NCBI GenBank assembly: GCA_023333565.1
Contig: JAJKFH010002656.1
Location: forward strand, 682,001 to 746,000
DNA length: 64,000 nucleotides
Reading direction: 5' to 3'
Origin: Puffinus mauretanicus
Taxonomy: Eukaryota; Chordata; Aves; Procellariiformes; Procellariidae
Position numbers and translations under genes: made by a program. Under the pieces are notes generated by a model. That model searched no databases. It worked only from the letters and a program-made list of their open reading frames with translations, and was not told where the DNA came from. Positions 1 through 10,945 of the stretch are shown here, piece by piece (the first letter of the stretch is position 1; each line of letters opens with the position of its first letter).

Positions 1-229
1 CAAGCCCTTTTTCACGCCGTCTGAGGCTTTCTGGATAACCTTGGTACCTCTTCTGAGACAATTACTTATCTCTTAAGTTTTAAACTTCTTTTTAAACTTT
101 TTTTTTTTTTCCTTCTTCCACACCATGAATGCTTTTTTGCCTCCTTCTGCCATCTTCCTAATGCACACTCAAGTTCACCAGCTTAACTAGTCCTCACAGC
201 TGCAATCCCAGCTGCCTTTTTGCAGCCTT

Positions 230-1965
230 TGACTCACTCCTCAAGCCCTGCCTTCTCCTGCCTTCACTGGAGACAGGTCTTTGCACAGGATTGTGTTGAT
301 CTCTCCCTTGAGAGACTTAACAAAGCAAGACATGATCTCCCTCTCCCCTCGCTTGCTTTCCTTCATGTCCTGCCCGGCTCTCCCTCCTGGCCACAGAGGC
401 GGTGGCCTCATCAGTGGTTCCCAGCCCTTCTTCTCCTGGTGACCTCGCTGCGTCCTGTCTTCTCATCTCTCTTGCCCCTGACTGCCTCCTTCTTCTTTAT
501 ATCTCACTCTCCTCTCACTCCTTCCCCTCACAGCACAAGCATGCTTTATCTTCATGCTTTTTTTAAAAAAAAACAAACAAACAACCCTTGACTCCAAGTG
601 ACTCTTCAGCTCTCACCCTCTCTCTCTTCTCACTGCCATCTCTAAGCTTATCGAGTGTGTTGCCTATGATTTATGTGATTTAGACTGAATTTAGCCTCCA
701 CCTCCAACATAGATTCTTTTCCAAACAGGCTTTCACTTCTCGCCTGTCGCAGAAACTAATATCACAGAGTCCCTAATATCCTTTGTCTGGCTGCAGCTCT
801 GCACTATTACGCCAGGCTCGCTGCCATAGCCTGTCAGCTCCTTCTGGCGCTGCTGACCACACTCCACTGGAAATCTGGTCCTCCCTTCCCAGTGCTCCTA
901 CTTGACTCCAACACCTTCAGTTGCTTGCTCAGTGTTACTCGGAGTAGTTTGTCACTACTCACCCTCCCACCTGCCACCGTTCTGTGGGTCTGCGCTCCTG
1001 TCCCTCGTCTCCTTTCCCTCTCACTCGTATCTCTGAGCAAGCACACTCTCCGTAAACATTCAAGGACCTTCTCTACACCAGCAACTCACAGACCTACCTC
1101 TCTGTCCCCGGCCAGTTCCCGTCTGTTCCGACTAAGTTCATGCCCTGCCTCTGGGATCATCTTGTGGATATCTGTCAGCTCAAGCTTAAAGTAGGCTCTC
1201 ATCCTACTCCCTAGGACTCCTCTCCTTTCTGTTTCTTCAGTCCCTGTGGACAACACCATCACTTGACTGTCACTCAGCCCATAACCTGGTTGTCATCTTT
1301 GCCTCAACCGTCCCTGCAGAGTCCCACAGCCAGGCTCTCATAGCCTTGCACCCTGACGGTTGCAATCTTACCCTGCTTGCAGACAGCCAGAGTGCTGCTG
1401 CCCAGATCATTTTCTTTGCCTGTCATCTTGACTGTGTCATCTCTCTCTTTGCAACCCTCTCTTGGCTTCCCCTTCTTTTGGATTTCAGCCCCCTTCCTTG
1501 CTCTCAAATCCAGCTGCAGCATATGCCACCTCACGCATCACCTCTCATTCACTGCTGAGGCTTTCCGTCCCCCCATCACGACCCACTCTTTTCCACGTGT
1601 TACATTTTAGCTAGAAGTGCCTTCACACTTTCCTCCCTGCTGGATTTCATTTTGGGGAGCACAGTCTCAAAATCATACAAATCTGACCCTGAACTCTGCG
1701 CCCAGTATAGTTACATGTGTAGAAGTTTCTAGAAATTCCTGTCTCCGTGATGTCCAGTAGTCTCTTCTCTTTCCTTGTACTCCCTGGTGTGTTTGTCTCC
1801 CTGTGTTACCTCTTATCTTACACTTAGGTTGGAAGTATTCGGGGGGAAGGAAATATATTTACATCCTGCATCTGCAAGAAGCCTAGCACAGTGGGACTCC
1901 TAAACGGGGACTACGACTCAGAGGTGCTACCCACCATAGCGCAAGCAGTTACAAATACAGTTAAA
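230..1965 (+). mobile_element. Ancient L2-type LINE fragment (3' half)
   Basis: A pyrimidine-rich stretch that reads as the 3' part of a non-LTR retrotransposon of the L2 group. Three things are seen. First, remnants of reverse transcriptase lie on the plus strand in two frames (described separately). Second, the order of these remnants is the order found in L2: the region after the catalytic aspartates, then the NLGVIF-like block, then the QSAAA-I block, then an SLHWLP-like block. Third, the sequence at 1870-1965 (AAGCCTAGCACAGTGGGACT, then AGGTGCTAC, then ACAAATA) resembles the GCCTAGCACA...GGTGCTAC...ACAAATA tail of sauropsid L2-like elements. The 5' limit is vague: homology is only suggestive before about 830. 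The copy carries frameshifts and stops and is inactive. L2 is known as an old, extinct family in birds. A different CR1-superfamily LINE is the main alternative. Confidence 0.65.
892..1558 (+). pseudogene. Reverse transcriptase remnant of the L2-type LINE
   Basis: Decayed coding sequence for the C-terminal half of an L2-type reverse transcriptase. In frame 1, 892-1194 stays open and ends in SSCPASGIILWISVSSSLK, which resembles the SSCLQ-I--WMS---LKLN block of L2 proteins. The reading then moves to frame 2. From about 1262 to 1558 it is open and carries AHNLVVIFAS (1277-1306), SQSAAAQIIF (about 1385-1414) and LSWLPLLLDF (about 1463-1492), matching in order the conserved NLGVIFDSSL, NAAAR-I and SLHWLPV-YRI segments. 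At least one frameshift lies between 1194 and 1262. No catalytic YADD is intact; the expected place near 1070 reads FSTPATH. No start codon is meaningful. The enzyme would have copied LINE RNA at the target site, but this copy cannot. Confidence 0.6.
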
Positions 1966-4660
1966 TCTGCATACAGCTAAATATGCTATTTTATATTCTG
2001 TAGATGCGAGAACACCAACATTTCAATGTGCCCTTGCTCCACTACTTCTTCTTTTAAAGGACGCAATATCAGGATGAGATATTGTATGCTGAAAAAGTCA
2101 GGAAATGCTAAGTTACAGTTCCCACGGCAATTGTAACTCAGCCTCATACGGTGAGGCACAAAGGTTATCACCATATACAATAACAGAGGATGCTGAACAC
2201 ATGCAAAGTGACCAAATTACTGTTGTGGCAGATAACCAGGTCTTTGAACTTCTGCGCAGGTAAAATCTTAGACGTTTACTGGGCTTTTAGCATTTAATTC
2301 TAGAAATGTGAAGTCCAACACCCTGTAAATAAGAGTCAAAATTATGTTGTATAGCAAGTAACCGGTCCCAGCAGTAGCTTGTAGCCCTCTTTGTAGAAAC
2401 ACAGCTAATGGCAACGCGAAATATTTCCATTACTTTATGAGCTCTGGTAGCTGTCAACTGAGAGAGGGACCTGCCGATCAGAGAAATCTGAGAAGACATC
2501 AGTGTGTCAGAACAAGTGAAAAGACTTGACACAGAGGGCACATTTTTGTTGAGCAATTTACATTAGCACTTCTGGACAAATTCTACATTTCACATGCAAT
2601 TCACAAACCAACAGCAGCACTGCTAATTGGTGCAGTTGCCACTCAACTGCGGTGCCTTGTTTGAGCTATCACTAACGTGAATGAAGACTACAGACTTTTT
2701 TTGAAAAAATGCAGCAATTATTTTGCAGACTTTGAGTTGGGTTTCCCCTGCCCCCACTTTCATCCTTACAATTTCATTATCTCAATACCTTAAAAAGGAC
2801 CTGGAATAGAAAAATGCAAACCTCAGAAAAGTCCTGTTGAAGTTATTAAGAAAAAAAAAAAAAACTGTTTGCAAAGAATGATGCCTTTCATTAATATAAC
2901 CGTTAGCCCTACCATTACTGTGAATTTGACCGTGTCCCCGAGTGCCAATGCAAAGCTACATGTTGATCTGAAAAAATAACAGTAAGTGGCAGAGTACTGG
3001 TGACTCCAAACCAAGGCTGTGCTCTGCACGTATCTAAAATGCTGATGGGATGACAGAATCTCTCTGTTTCCTCTTAGGTGGTATTAGAAGTTATTTAACT
3101 GAAAACAGGGCAGATCCCTCATCCATCATTCTTTATCCTTTGTAAAATCGAGTCTCCTGAGAAAAGGAAAGCGCTTCCATACTGCAGCTTTCTATTACCG
3201 CTGCTCAAAATGCTCAGGCAGCTGCGGCTCAGCTGAAGGAAGGTTTGGCTGACTCCTTTTCATAAAGTTGGATGGCTATTTTTAGGCCATATTTCCTTTA
3301 GGCCCATACAGTGCAAAATCCAAAGGAGCTAATGGGATTGGTAGGTGCATAGATTATTGGTGACCTCCTCTAGAGCCCATTTCCTTACTACATTTTTTTC
3401 ATAATGTACAGTGAAAAAGGGAACAACCTACAGTTAAAGATCTTCCTAGCTAGCCTCGATACCTCTTATATGCAAATGCTCAGTGAGAGACCAATGCGCA
3501 ATAGCTAAAGATGGAACAGCACGAGAAAAACTATACAGATGCACCTAGATCTAAATAAATCTAAATCCGAAGAACTGGATTTTTAATGGAGTATTTTGGT
3601 TGCATCTCTACAGACAAATAGGTATCTGTAATGTACTTTCATTCTGACCCTAATCTTCCTGCAGCTGCAAGAATCCCATCCCCTTTCTTGCTTCCCTTGA
3701 GATCTCCTTGGCCCCATCCTACTAAGGGTCCCTGTTGTAGAAGTCACTAGCAGAAGTCACATCTTATCCACGGCTCCCAGCTGTGCTCTCCTCGGAAAGA
3801 ACAAGAGAAACGACGGTAAGCTAGTGTAACTCCCAGTCCTGATCACGAGTGGGTCTGAATCCTGGATACGGATGTCATTTCATTTTCTGCAGTGAAGCAC
3901 AAACCAGACTGTTGGGCAAACTCCTGTAACACATCTTTTTTGGTGTAAATAGCTCGGCTTGGGCTTCCTTCTGCCACACCCTGGGTTATAGGCACAGTGA
4001 CTAAATCCTGATTTGCAGGCCCAATTATTTTGAGTACGACTGCACAGTCTTCATGGAAATTGGTGCTCTGTACATCCCCCGCTCCCCAGGCTGATTCAGT
4101 GGTAGTCGGGGAAGCAGGGGCTGGCTGGTGGCTCTGCGTGTGCCCTGTCCCAAACGCGGGGCACCCAGCACTGCCTCTGCAGGGCTGCTCCAGAGGGGAC
4201 TGCAGGGAGCCCAGCGGGGCTCTCCTCTCTCAGCCCCCCTCTGAGCATCCCTCCAGTATTCACCTGGCGAGGCATGAAAAAAGAGAGCCCCTGAAATCCC
4301 CAGGGTTGCCTCCTTCCTTCCAGCTACTTTATCCTCTGCCTATATTGAAAAAACAGAGAGCTGATACCTCAAACCCTTCACAAAGAAAAGCAAACGGTGC
4401 CTGTGTGAAACCATAGGCTGTATTGCCCAACGGTAGAGCAGGGCTCCAATTTAACAACACATGGTGTGGCCATCAGCTGTGATTCCACAAAAACTGCAGA
4501 AGATATCTTTGGACCTCTTAATATCTTATTTCTGACACATGGAGGGACTGGGGAGTTTGCAGCTTCCCACCTGCTTAAATATAATTCACTACAAAGCATC
4601 AAACAGATGCATTCAGCCCTTTGTAGACGTATCATTACCTTATGTGTTCATGTAACGCAC
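1966..4660. other. Unique non-coding sequence
   Basis: No gene is seen. AT-rich unique sequence with an A14 run at 2851-2864. Open frames are under 90 codons until 4030-4416, where a 128-codon frame shows no recognisable domain and lies in proline/glutamine-rich low-information sequence. Confidence 0.6.
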
Positions 4661-4735
4661 ATCTGTAGCACATTGGCAGTACACCTAGTTAATGTGTGGG
4701 AGACTCCTAGGTTCAAAGCCTCCAGCGCTTCTTTT
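4661..4735 (+). repeat. tRNA-derived SINE fossil (MIR-like)
   Basis: The stretch AGCACATTGGCAGTACACCTAG, then GTGGGAGACTCCTAGGTTCAAAGCCTCC, follows the layout of the tRNA-related head of MIR-like SINEs: a 'gtagcctagtggttagagca' half, then 'tgggagacctgggttcaaatcc'. The RNA polymerase III B-box-like string GGTTCAAAGCC sits at 4710-4720. The downstream core is not clear. This is an old inactive copy, not a tRNA gene, because no cloverleaf can be drawn around it. Confidence 0.5.
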
Positions 4736-5502
4736 GTTCTCTAATGAATCCTTCTTTTGTTTAGCTTCCCCTCCCCTTAGGTTGTAGCTGTAACTCTGTC
4801 ATTAGCATCCTAAAAATCTTTTCCTCCAAAACTACCTACAACACTGCAATAAGCTGGGAACATATCAGGAAGCACCTAAATGAATCATGATTCTTAGTTA
4901 AGACAGGTTTAACAGGTCTGGGTCACTGTTTTCAGCAGTACTGTTGCTTAGTTAGCAAACTCGGTAATCAAATATTCCCCTAAAAACCAGGTAGGTGAGA
5001 TTCCTGTGCTATACTCCAGCTAGTAAGCTAGGTTCATAATGTTTCAAATAAAAGATGCATTTGTGCCTACTAAGAGTGTCACAATTTTTTTGAGTCTCTG
5101 CAGACCCGCATCTGCTTCTCAGTGGCCAAAAATCAAAGCATTCAGGCACCTCCATGGCAGCCCACTGAAAATGCTGAGCTGTGTCCTTTGTGTGGAACCA
5201 TTTTGTTGAATTTTCACTGGACTTCAACCTAATGACCCCAAACCTGATTTCCTAGATATGCATGAAAACACACATGTAACACTGAGATATCATCTGCAAC
5301 ACAGACTGGCAACTGTGGCGTCCACCAGATTCACTGTCCCTCCCAGTGTTGGCATCTTCCTGGGCTTCACCAAAAGGGACCAGCTACCAACAAGTTCTGG
5401 GAAGCAGGTAGCAGAAGATGCTGATAAGGAAATGTTATCACAGATAGGCACAAAGACAGACAGACTTTACTCATGTTCTGACAGCCATTTGCCTGTGAAT
5501 GA
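4736..5502. other. Unique non-coding sequence
   Basis: Nothing gene-like is seen. The open frame at 5258-5518 runs into the CR1 tail and has no recognisable domain. Confidence 0.5.
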
Positions 5503-5970
5503 AATCATAGAATCATAGAATAGTTTGGGTTGGAAGGGACCTTTAAAGGTCATCTAGTCCAACCCCCCTGCTGTGGGCAGGGACATCTTCAACTAGATCA
5601 GGTTGCTCAGAGCCCTGTCCAACCTGACCTTGAATGTTTCCAGGGATGGGGCATCTACCACCTCTCGGGGCAACCTATGCCAGTGTTTCACCACCCTCAT
5701 TGTAAAACATTTCTTCCTTATATCTAGTCTGCATCTACCCTCTTTCAGTTTAAAACCATTCCCCCTTGTCCTGTCGCAACAGGCCCTGCTAAAAAGTTTG
5801 TCCCCATCTTTCTTATAAGCCCCCTTTAAGTACTGGAAGGCGGCAATAAGGTCTCCCCGGAGCCTTCTCTTCTCCAGGCTGAACAACCCCAACTCTCTCA
5901 GCCTTTCTTCGTAGGAGAGGTGTTCCACCCCCCTGATCATTTTTGTGGCCCTCCTCTGGACCCGCTCCAA
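5503..5970 (-). mobile_element. CR1 LINE, 5'-truncated copy
   Basis: A chicken-repeat-1 non-LTR retrotransposon inserted on the minus strand. On the plus strand its 3' end appears first, as AATCATAGAATCATAGAATAG at 5511-5531, the reverse complement of the CR1 ATTCTATGATTCTATGA tail. Next comes GGTTGGAAGGGACCTTTAAA and the GGGGCATCTACCACCTCT segment typical of avian CR1 3'UTRs. The 5' end stops abruptly in ORF2 near 5970, as in most CR1 copies, which are cut short by incomplete reverse transcription. Divergence looks modest: the coding part has no stop, so this is one of the youngest features in the window. Confidence 0.95.
5593..5970 (-). pseudogene. CR1 ORF2 C-terminus (reverse transcriptase end)
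   Basis: An open stretch of about 125 codons that encodes the C-terminal tail of the CR1 ORF2 protein (endonuclease and reverse transcriptase). It contains, in order, the diagnostic strings [54 protein letters not shown] and LDIRKKCFT, then [20 protein letters not shown] near the end. This part follows the palm and thumb of the enzyme and holds no catalytic aspartates. The open frame starts at the truncation point, so there is no true start codon and no functional protein is expected. Confidence 0.9.
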
Positions 5971-8900
5971 ATGCAGTGGGGGTTTTGCCTTTATAAAAAT
6001 GCCGAGCTAATATTCATTGAGTTACAGTGCTTTCAGCGGGCTGACTCCAGTTCTTTCCAAAGTTGTCAGACCTCTTCTCCAAGACAGCTTAGGGACTGCT
6101 GTCCCCAAGCCAATGGTCAGGGTGTGATCTGGGGAATTTCCTCTGTCAGGAACCCAGCGGCAAGGCAGGCAGGCCACACCGCTGGCAGAAGCGTCAGACT
6201 CCCGAGTGCTGTGCTGCTTACACCTCTCGGACATCTCTGGCAACTTAACCGCAGTGCTCACGCTTCCACGTACTGTTATCTGAATAACTGTGCACCCTAG
6301 TAAGACAGTTCAGCTTTATAAAAAGGTTTGCGATTCTTAGCCAGCACGGTGATATGGGCCTAACTTTGTCAGATGACTCCAAATTGTAACAGAATCGGCA
6401 GATTTCAGCATTCATTTTGTCACTGCAAAAAAATCAGCTTCTTAACAAGCATAACACATTAGCAATGTGTATTGTTGCCCTATACTCATCAATTAGCATT
6501 ATTATCTTTATTTAACTGTAAGTGGCATGTTTTCTTTGCTGGCTTCCTTCCAAAATCATCTGTTACTCTGAGCTGAGGTAGTAATATGGTCTCATGCTTA
6601 TGATGAGACATTTCTCTCTTAAAAAACATAAACACACCACCACCTGAAGCATGGTGTAGTGACGATGCCCAGGAAAAAGACAACCATAAATAAAACCCAT
6701 TCTTCCTTTCCCTGACTTTTCAGAAACAATCCTGCAGCAAACTCCAGCTCCTTTGGCCAGCCACTAAAATCAGCAAAGATGCGAGCCAAGGCAGAGCCCC
6801 AAGCCTCCAAAAGCTGCTGGGGGAAGTGGTGTGGGGAGCTCCTGGAGTGCCCCTGCCTCCCACAGCAGAGTGGGAACCTCTGTCCCGTGGCTCTCCGCAG
6901 TGACTGTAAGTGCAGCGATAGCCTCAGTTACAGACCTGGTGGCAGCCTTCCTTCTGAAAACCAAACAGCAAGCTCACACAGATCAACAGCCAAATGCAGC
7001 TGCAGAAGAGGAAGGCCCGCTGCATCTTCAGCAGGTGCTGGGCATGGACACGTCTGCTGACAAGAGGAAATGACTGAAGATTTACAATGGCGAAAGCAGG
7101 GTATACAACCTGAAAGAATAATTAGCTTTTTCCTTCCCCTCAAAACATTTTCTTATGGCCTAAAAATATATCCTATATCTTACATGAAATGAAGCCAAGT
7201 GCATTGACTGTTAACACCCATATAATAAAATCACCCCTAAAAGTTCAGGAAGCAAAGATATTCCCATTCCCAAGCTTGTACTCGGAAGAATCACGCTGAG
7301 TGTGTGGCACCAGTTTGGCACTGACTAGGAAGAGAAACAAGCCAGAGTTGTGTGTCTCATTTATATGTTTTTACTGTTATTTTCCCTCATTAATTTTAGA
7401 CTGCTTCAAAATTAATTTTCTCTTCTTTCTTAAAGGCTCTGGCCATGCTGACTAGTACGAGTGAAAAGCTACAACGTTTTTCTGAAGCCAAAGTCATTGC
7501 CCACAGAATTAAAACCTTCATCCATAATGGACTCGGTAGTCAAAGCTGAGTGCAGAGTGCAGTGCTGCAACATAGGTCATACGGTCTTTTCTACGGGAAT
7601 ACAAACAAGATTAGCGTAGAAAGAGGTCCAAAGATTATTTAAATGCCAAAGCAAGCTTAATTGCCTAATTAATTGAACTAGGCCCCACCTCCTCCAGAAT
7701 AACTCGACCCGTTCAGCACTGGAAAAAACTCATGTTGACACTGCCCTTGTTTGTTTGGCTGTGTGTCAGCCCGAGAGGGTATATTTAGCTTTAGCGCGCT
7801 TGCAGGATTGCATCTCGCAGCTCAACAGGAAATCTCTGGAGTCAAAGCTAAAGATATCACTGCATGCTCGGAAATTTACGGCCAGCTGTAAAAGTGGAGC
7901 TGTGGTGGTCAGAGTGCTCAACAGCCTTCTTTTAAATGAGCGAGGAGGCTGAATTAAACACTTCACTGTGCTGAGTTCATGGCAGGCAGGGTGCACCCGC
8001 CGAGCTAAAAATAGCAATAGAGGAGGCTCTTCTCTTGCTGGGATAATACTGAATTGATACATCCCATTCCCATTCCCAGGCTTGTGTTCAGGAGTAGGTG
8101 GGAGAGGGAGAAATCTGAGGAGGGAGAGCAGGGGACCGCACGCACGTGAAGGGTTGCTGAAGGAGCACAGAAATCTTCTCCTCTGAAGCTTTCAGGAATT
8201 TTAACAGTTGTCGGATCCATTTCAAAAGAGACAAATCATAAAAGAGAACACACATCCAACACAGGTTTTCTTTTCCATTAAAAAAATCTAGGCACGGGTT
8301 GTGGCACCAATTCCAGGGCAATTCCAGACAGAGAATCCTTTTCTTTCAGTCTTGCCTGTCCTCAATGTTTCTAAGTGCCATTTTGCCTGATGCTCTCGTG
8401 GCTCCCGAGCACACCTCTCCAGCGCTGGGCGAGCATGGGGCACTTCAGCTGCAGCCTCACCTAATGCCTCAGCCTCAGAGAAATACCTTACTCAGGGGAA
8501 GAATTTACTGAGGTGACTTCTGTGCTAAAAGTTGACATGGTTAAAAATTAGCCTGAATATGGAAACTCACACCTCTAAGGTCTCTCTCACGAAGTCAGCA
8601 GTGATATCCTGGTGGATGGCCCACGGCGTCAGCACACCGGGAGAGCACCTGAAGGGGCCTGTGCTACTGCGAGATGATGCCAAACAAGACGTGTGCCCAA
8701 ACAAGTCATGCTACCTTGCTTGGTTCAGGCACCCAGCAGGTGGAAAAAAGCAACCACTGCCACAGAAGCCCAGGGAAGACAAGGCCTTGGAGCAAACAGT
8801 GACTTGCGGGGAGCTGTTCTGCATTGTTTTCATGGCCTAACCATACAAGCTTCATGCGGCATTTTGTAAAGCACTGGACCGTACTAACTCAGCAAAGCTC

Positions 8901-9569
8901 CGTGGTACACTGAAGGATCAGGCCCTTCTACTTCACCACAGTTAAGGCATGAATTTGACCCAGGACCATTCTCTATTGAGATAATGAAAAGGCAGGATGT
9001 AAAAACAGCTCTTGTTTTCTGTTAATAAGTGCTTTCTTTCTCTATCTTATCATTTTCTCTTGGGTGATGGCTAGCTGCCTGTTTGCATTTCATCTCGGCT
9101 TTGGGAATGCTTTGTACAGTCCAAGTAATCCGAGTAAGCCGGAGCACACCTCTCTTTGCTCAGTGACAGGACAGCTATGTATGTTTATGAAGCAAAATCA
9201 AAAAGGAGTAAATGTAAACAAGCCGTCCCTCTTTGAAGAGCTCCTCAGCATACAAAGTGTTCTGTCAATAGCTGTGTAAGGAAGTACCGTGGCCCTAGAG
9301 TCTTGCATGCTGTTCATACCAAAAAAAGCAACTTTCTTAATCTAAATAAGATTAACCTCTTTTCTTTCAAGCAAAAAGCCGCCCGTGCCACCCTGCCTAC
9401 AGCTGACTGGTCTCACAATTTCTTTGCCTCCAGACAGGTCATTAACTGGTGGAGAGGGGGTAGGTAGGTGGATGTAGTCTTAGGAGGTGTGCAGAATTTG
9501 TTTTTATTAACCCTACACGGGAGAAGGCTAGTTGTAAGGCTGGGGTTTGGCAGCCTGATGCATTCACAA
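5971..9569. other. Unique non-coding sequence
   Basis: No gene is recognised. Frames on the two strands overlap (for example 6779-7060 plus and 6770-6964 minus), as chance frames in GC-richer patches do. At 8905-8965 the wording GGATCAGGCCCTTC...GAATTTGACCCAG resembles the ends of undated sauropsid repeats, but is too short to assign. Confidence 0.5.
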
Positions 9570-9645
9570 ACCGGATTTTGGCCAAATCACTCCCCTACCT
9601 CATGCCTCAGCGTCCCCACCCGTACAGCCAGAACGACGACAGTTC
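9570..9645 (+). repeat. MIR-like SINE core fossil
   Basis: TTTGGCCAAATCACTCCCCTACCTCATGCCTCAGCGTCCCCACCCGTACA follows the well-known MIR wording 'ttgggcaagtcacttaacctctctgtgcctcagtttccccatctgtaaa'. About two thirds of positions agree by eye. Flanking A and B boxes cannot be made out. Inactive relic; sense orientation relative to the plus strand. Confidence 0.5.
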
Positions 9646-10214
9646 CTCTGATTTCACCAGACTGCCCTGACCCCAGCAAGGCAGCCGGGACCCAGGGAGC
9701 TACAGTGCCAGCATGCTCTACTTGCATCCTCAGAGAATACATTTTCTCGAAAAAAGCCCAGAATTGTATTCCTTGTCTGCATGCACCTGAACAAACCAAC
9801 AGGCAAAAATCTTACTCAAAACAGAACAAAGAAGAAAAGAAATTTCTCTATCCTATTGGACTCCTGCTTCCTTTGAGCAAGGTTACTAAAAATGTAGGTT
9901 TAGGACCAGGCAGGAGAAGGAGAGCAGACTTCTTGGCTAAAAAAAAGAGGGATTTGCTGTGGCCCAGGCAGTGCCAGCTTTTCTGGATCCTGAGACAAGC
10001 CTCTCCTTATTTCCCGAGCTGGGTGAGACGGAGCAGCAGAGCCCCGTGAATCTGTCATGGCTGTCGGGAGCTGACAGCTGTGCGCTCCCCCTTCGGCAAG
10101 CTGCTTCCTTTTGTCAGGTGTAGTCTGAGTGCTACACACCAGCAGGCACACACTCGGCCCCTGCTTACAGGCACCTTTGCGGTGCCAGAGCAAGGCTCGG
10201 TTGCCATCAGAAGA

Positions 10215-10345
10215 TTTAAGGGACGATGCTGAGACGGGGGCCGAGGCTGGCCGTGGCCGGCTGCTTCCGGCTGCTCCCGCAGCAGCACTGCTTGCCGGAG
10301 GAGGCGCGGACCCTCGCGAGCTGCGCCGACGTGTTACGCTCCCAG
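10215..10345. other. Short CpG-rich patch
   Basis: About 130 bases with many CpG dinucleotides (ACGGGGGCCG, GGAGGCGCGGACCCTCGCGA, GCGCCGACGTGTTACG). It is much shorter than a typical promoter CpG island, and no transcript start or open frame with a known domain adjoins it. It could be an unmethylated regulatory element or a local GC fluctuation. Confidence 0.3.
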
Positions 10346-10837
10346 CACTAGCTTATTGCTGAATCTACTAAAGGAAGCAAAGTTCAGCGGTAAACAGGAG
10401 ACCCCTCAGCAGGGTGAAACCCTGCAGATTTCCCACGAGTGGAAGAACTCAAGAAGGTGTGGAGCCCTTCTGCACCGAGGCACTGGTCCAGCCGCCTGAG
10501 CACGCGCCAGGGTAAGAGGCTGCTCAGCAGCCCGCTCTCCCGGGGCGGCTCTTCAGGATGGTGACAGCTCCGCAGAGCAACGCGCCGTGATCCCATAAAC
10601 TGGCCGTGCCAAGTCATGACCTGATTGGCAGATGATGGGAGTCAAGCCACAGTCCCCTGAGCACCAGATGCTTAGACTGCAAAACCGCTGCTTTGGTTAA
10701 GCTGTCTACGCTTTCTATTATGTAATGTACTTTGAGCTAAAAAGGCTCTCCTTGGATAATCCCGGCATTTTAGAGCTTTACCGCCAGAAGTGCTCTCTAA
10801 GGGCACTATTTAGAGAAGTGTCATGTACGAACGACAG

Positions 10838-10945
10838 AATCACAGAAGGCAGAGATGGAGAAGATCACCTAGCCCGTCTCTCAGCCTGTACGGGGTTGCT
10901 CCCATGAGGACTTTTTAGTCCAACACACAGGAATTACTGTAACGA
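10838..10945 (-). mobile_element. Old CR1/L3-like LINE 3' end fossil
   Basis: ACAGAATCACAGAAGGCAGAGATGGAGAAGATCACCTAGCCCGTCTCTCAGCC, then GGGTTGCTCCCATGAGGACTTTTTAGTCCAA, reads as the 3'UTR of an older CR1-group element in reverse orientation. AGAATCACAGAA corresponds to the tail repeat, GATGGAGAAGATCACCTAG to the 'tggaaaagaccacctag' block, and CTCAGCCTGTACGGGGTTGCTCCC to the next block seen in ancient sauropsid CR1 families. It is far more diverged than the two young CR1 copies here. Only the tail survives. Confidence 0.55.

Noticed and set aside
4700..4735. tRNA gene suggested by GGTTCAAAGCC
   Set aside because: Only the B-box-like word fits; no acceptor stem or anticodon arm pairs around it. 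Better explained as a SINE fossil.
6574..6583. TGAGGTAGTA, the start of let-7 microRNA
   Set aside because: The match ends after ten bases (next is ATATGG) and I see no hairpin partner; expected by chance in 64 kb at about this rate.
9468..10049. 193-codon open frame, plus strand
   Set aside because: It crosses a MIR-like fossil and has no domain; a long frame by chance.
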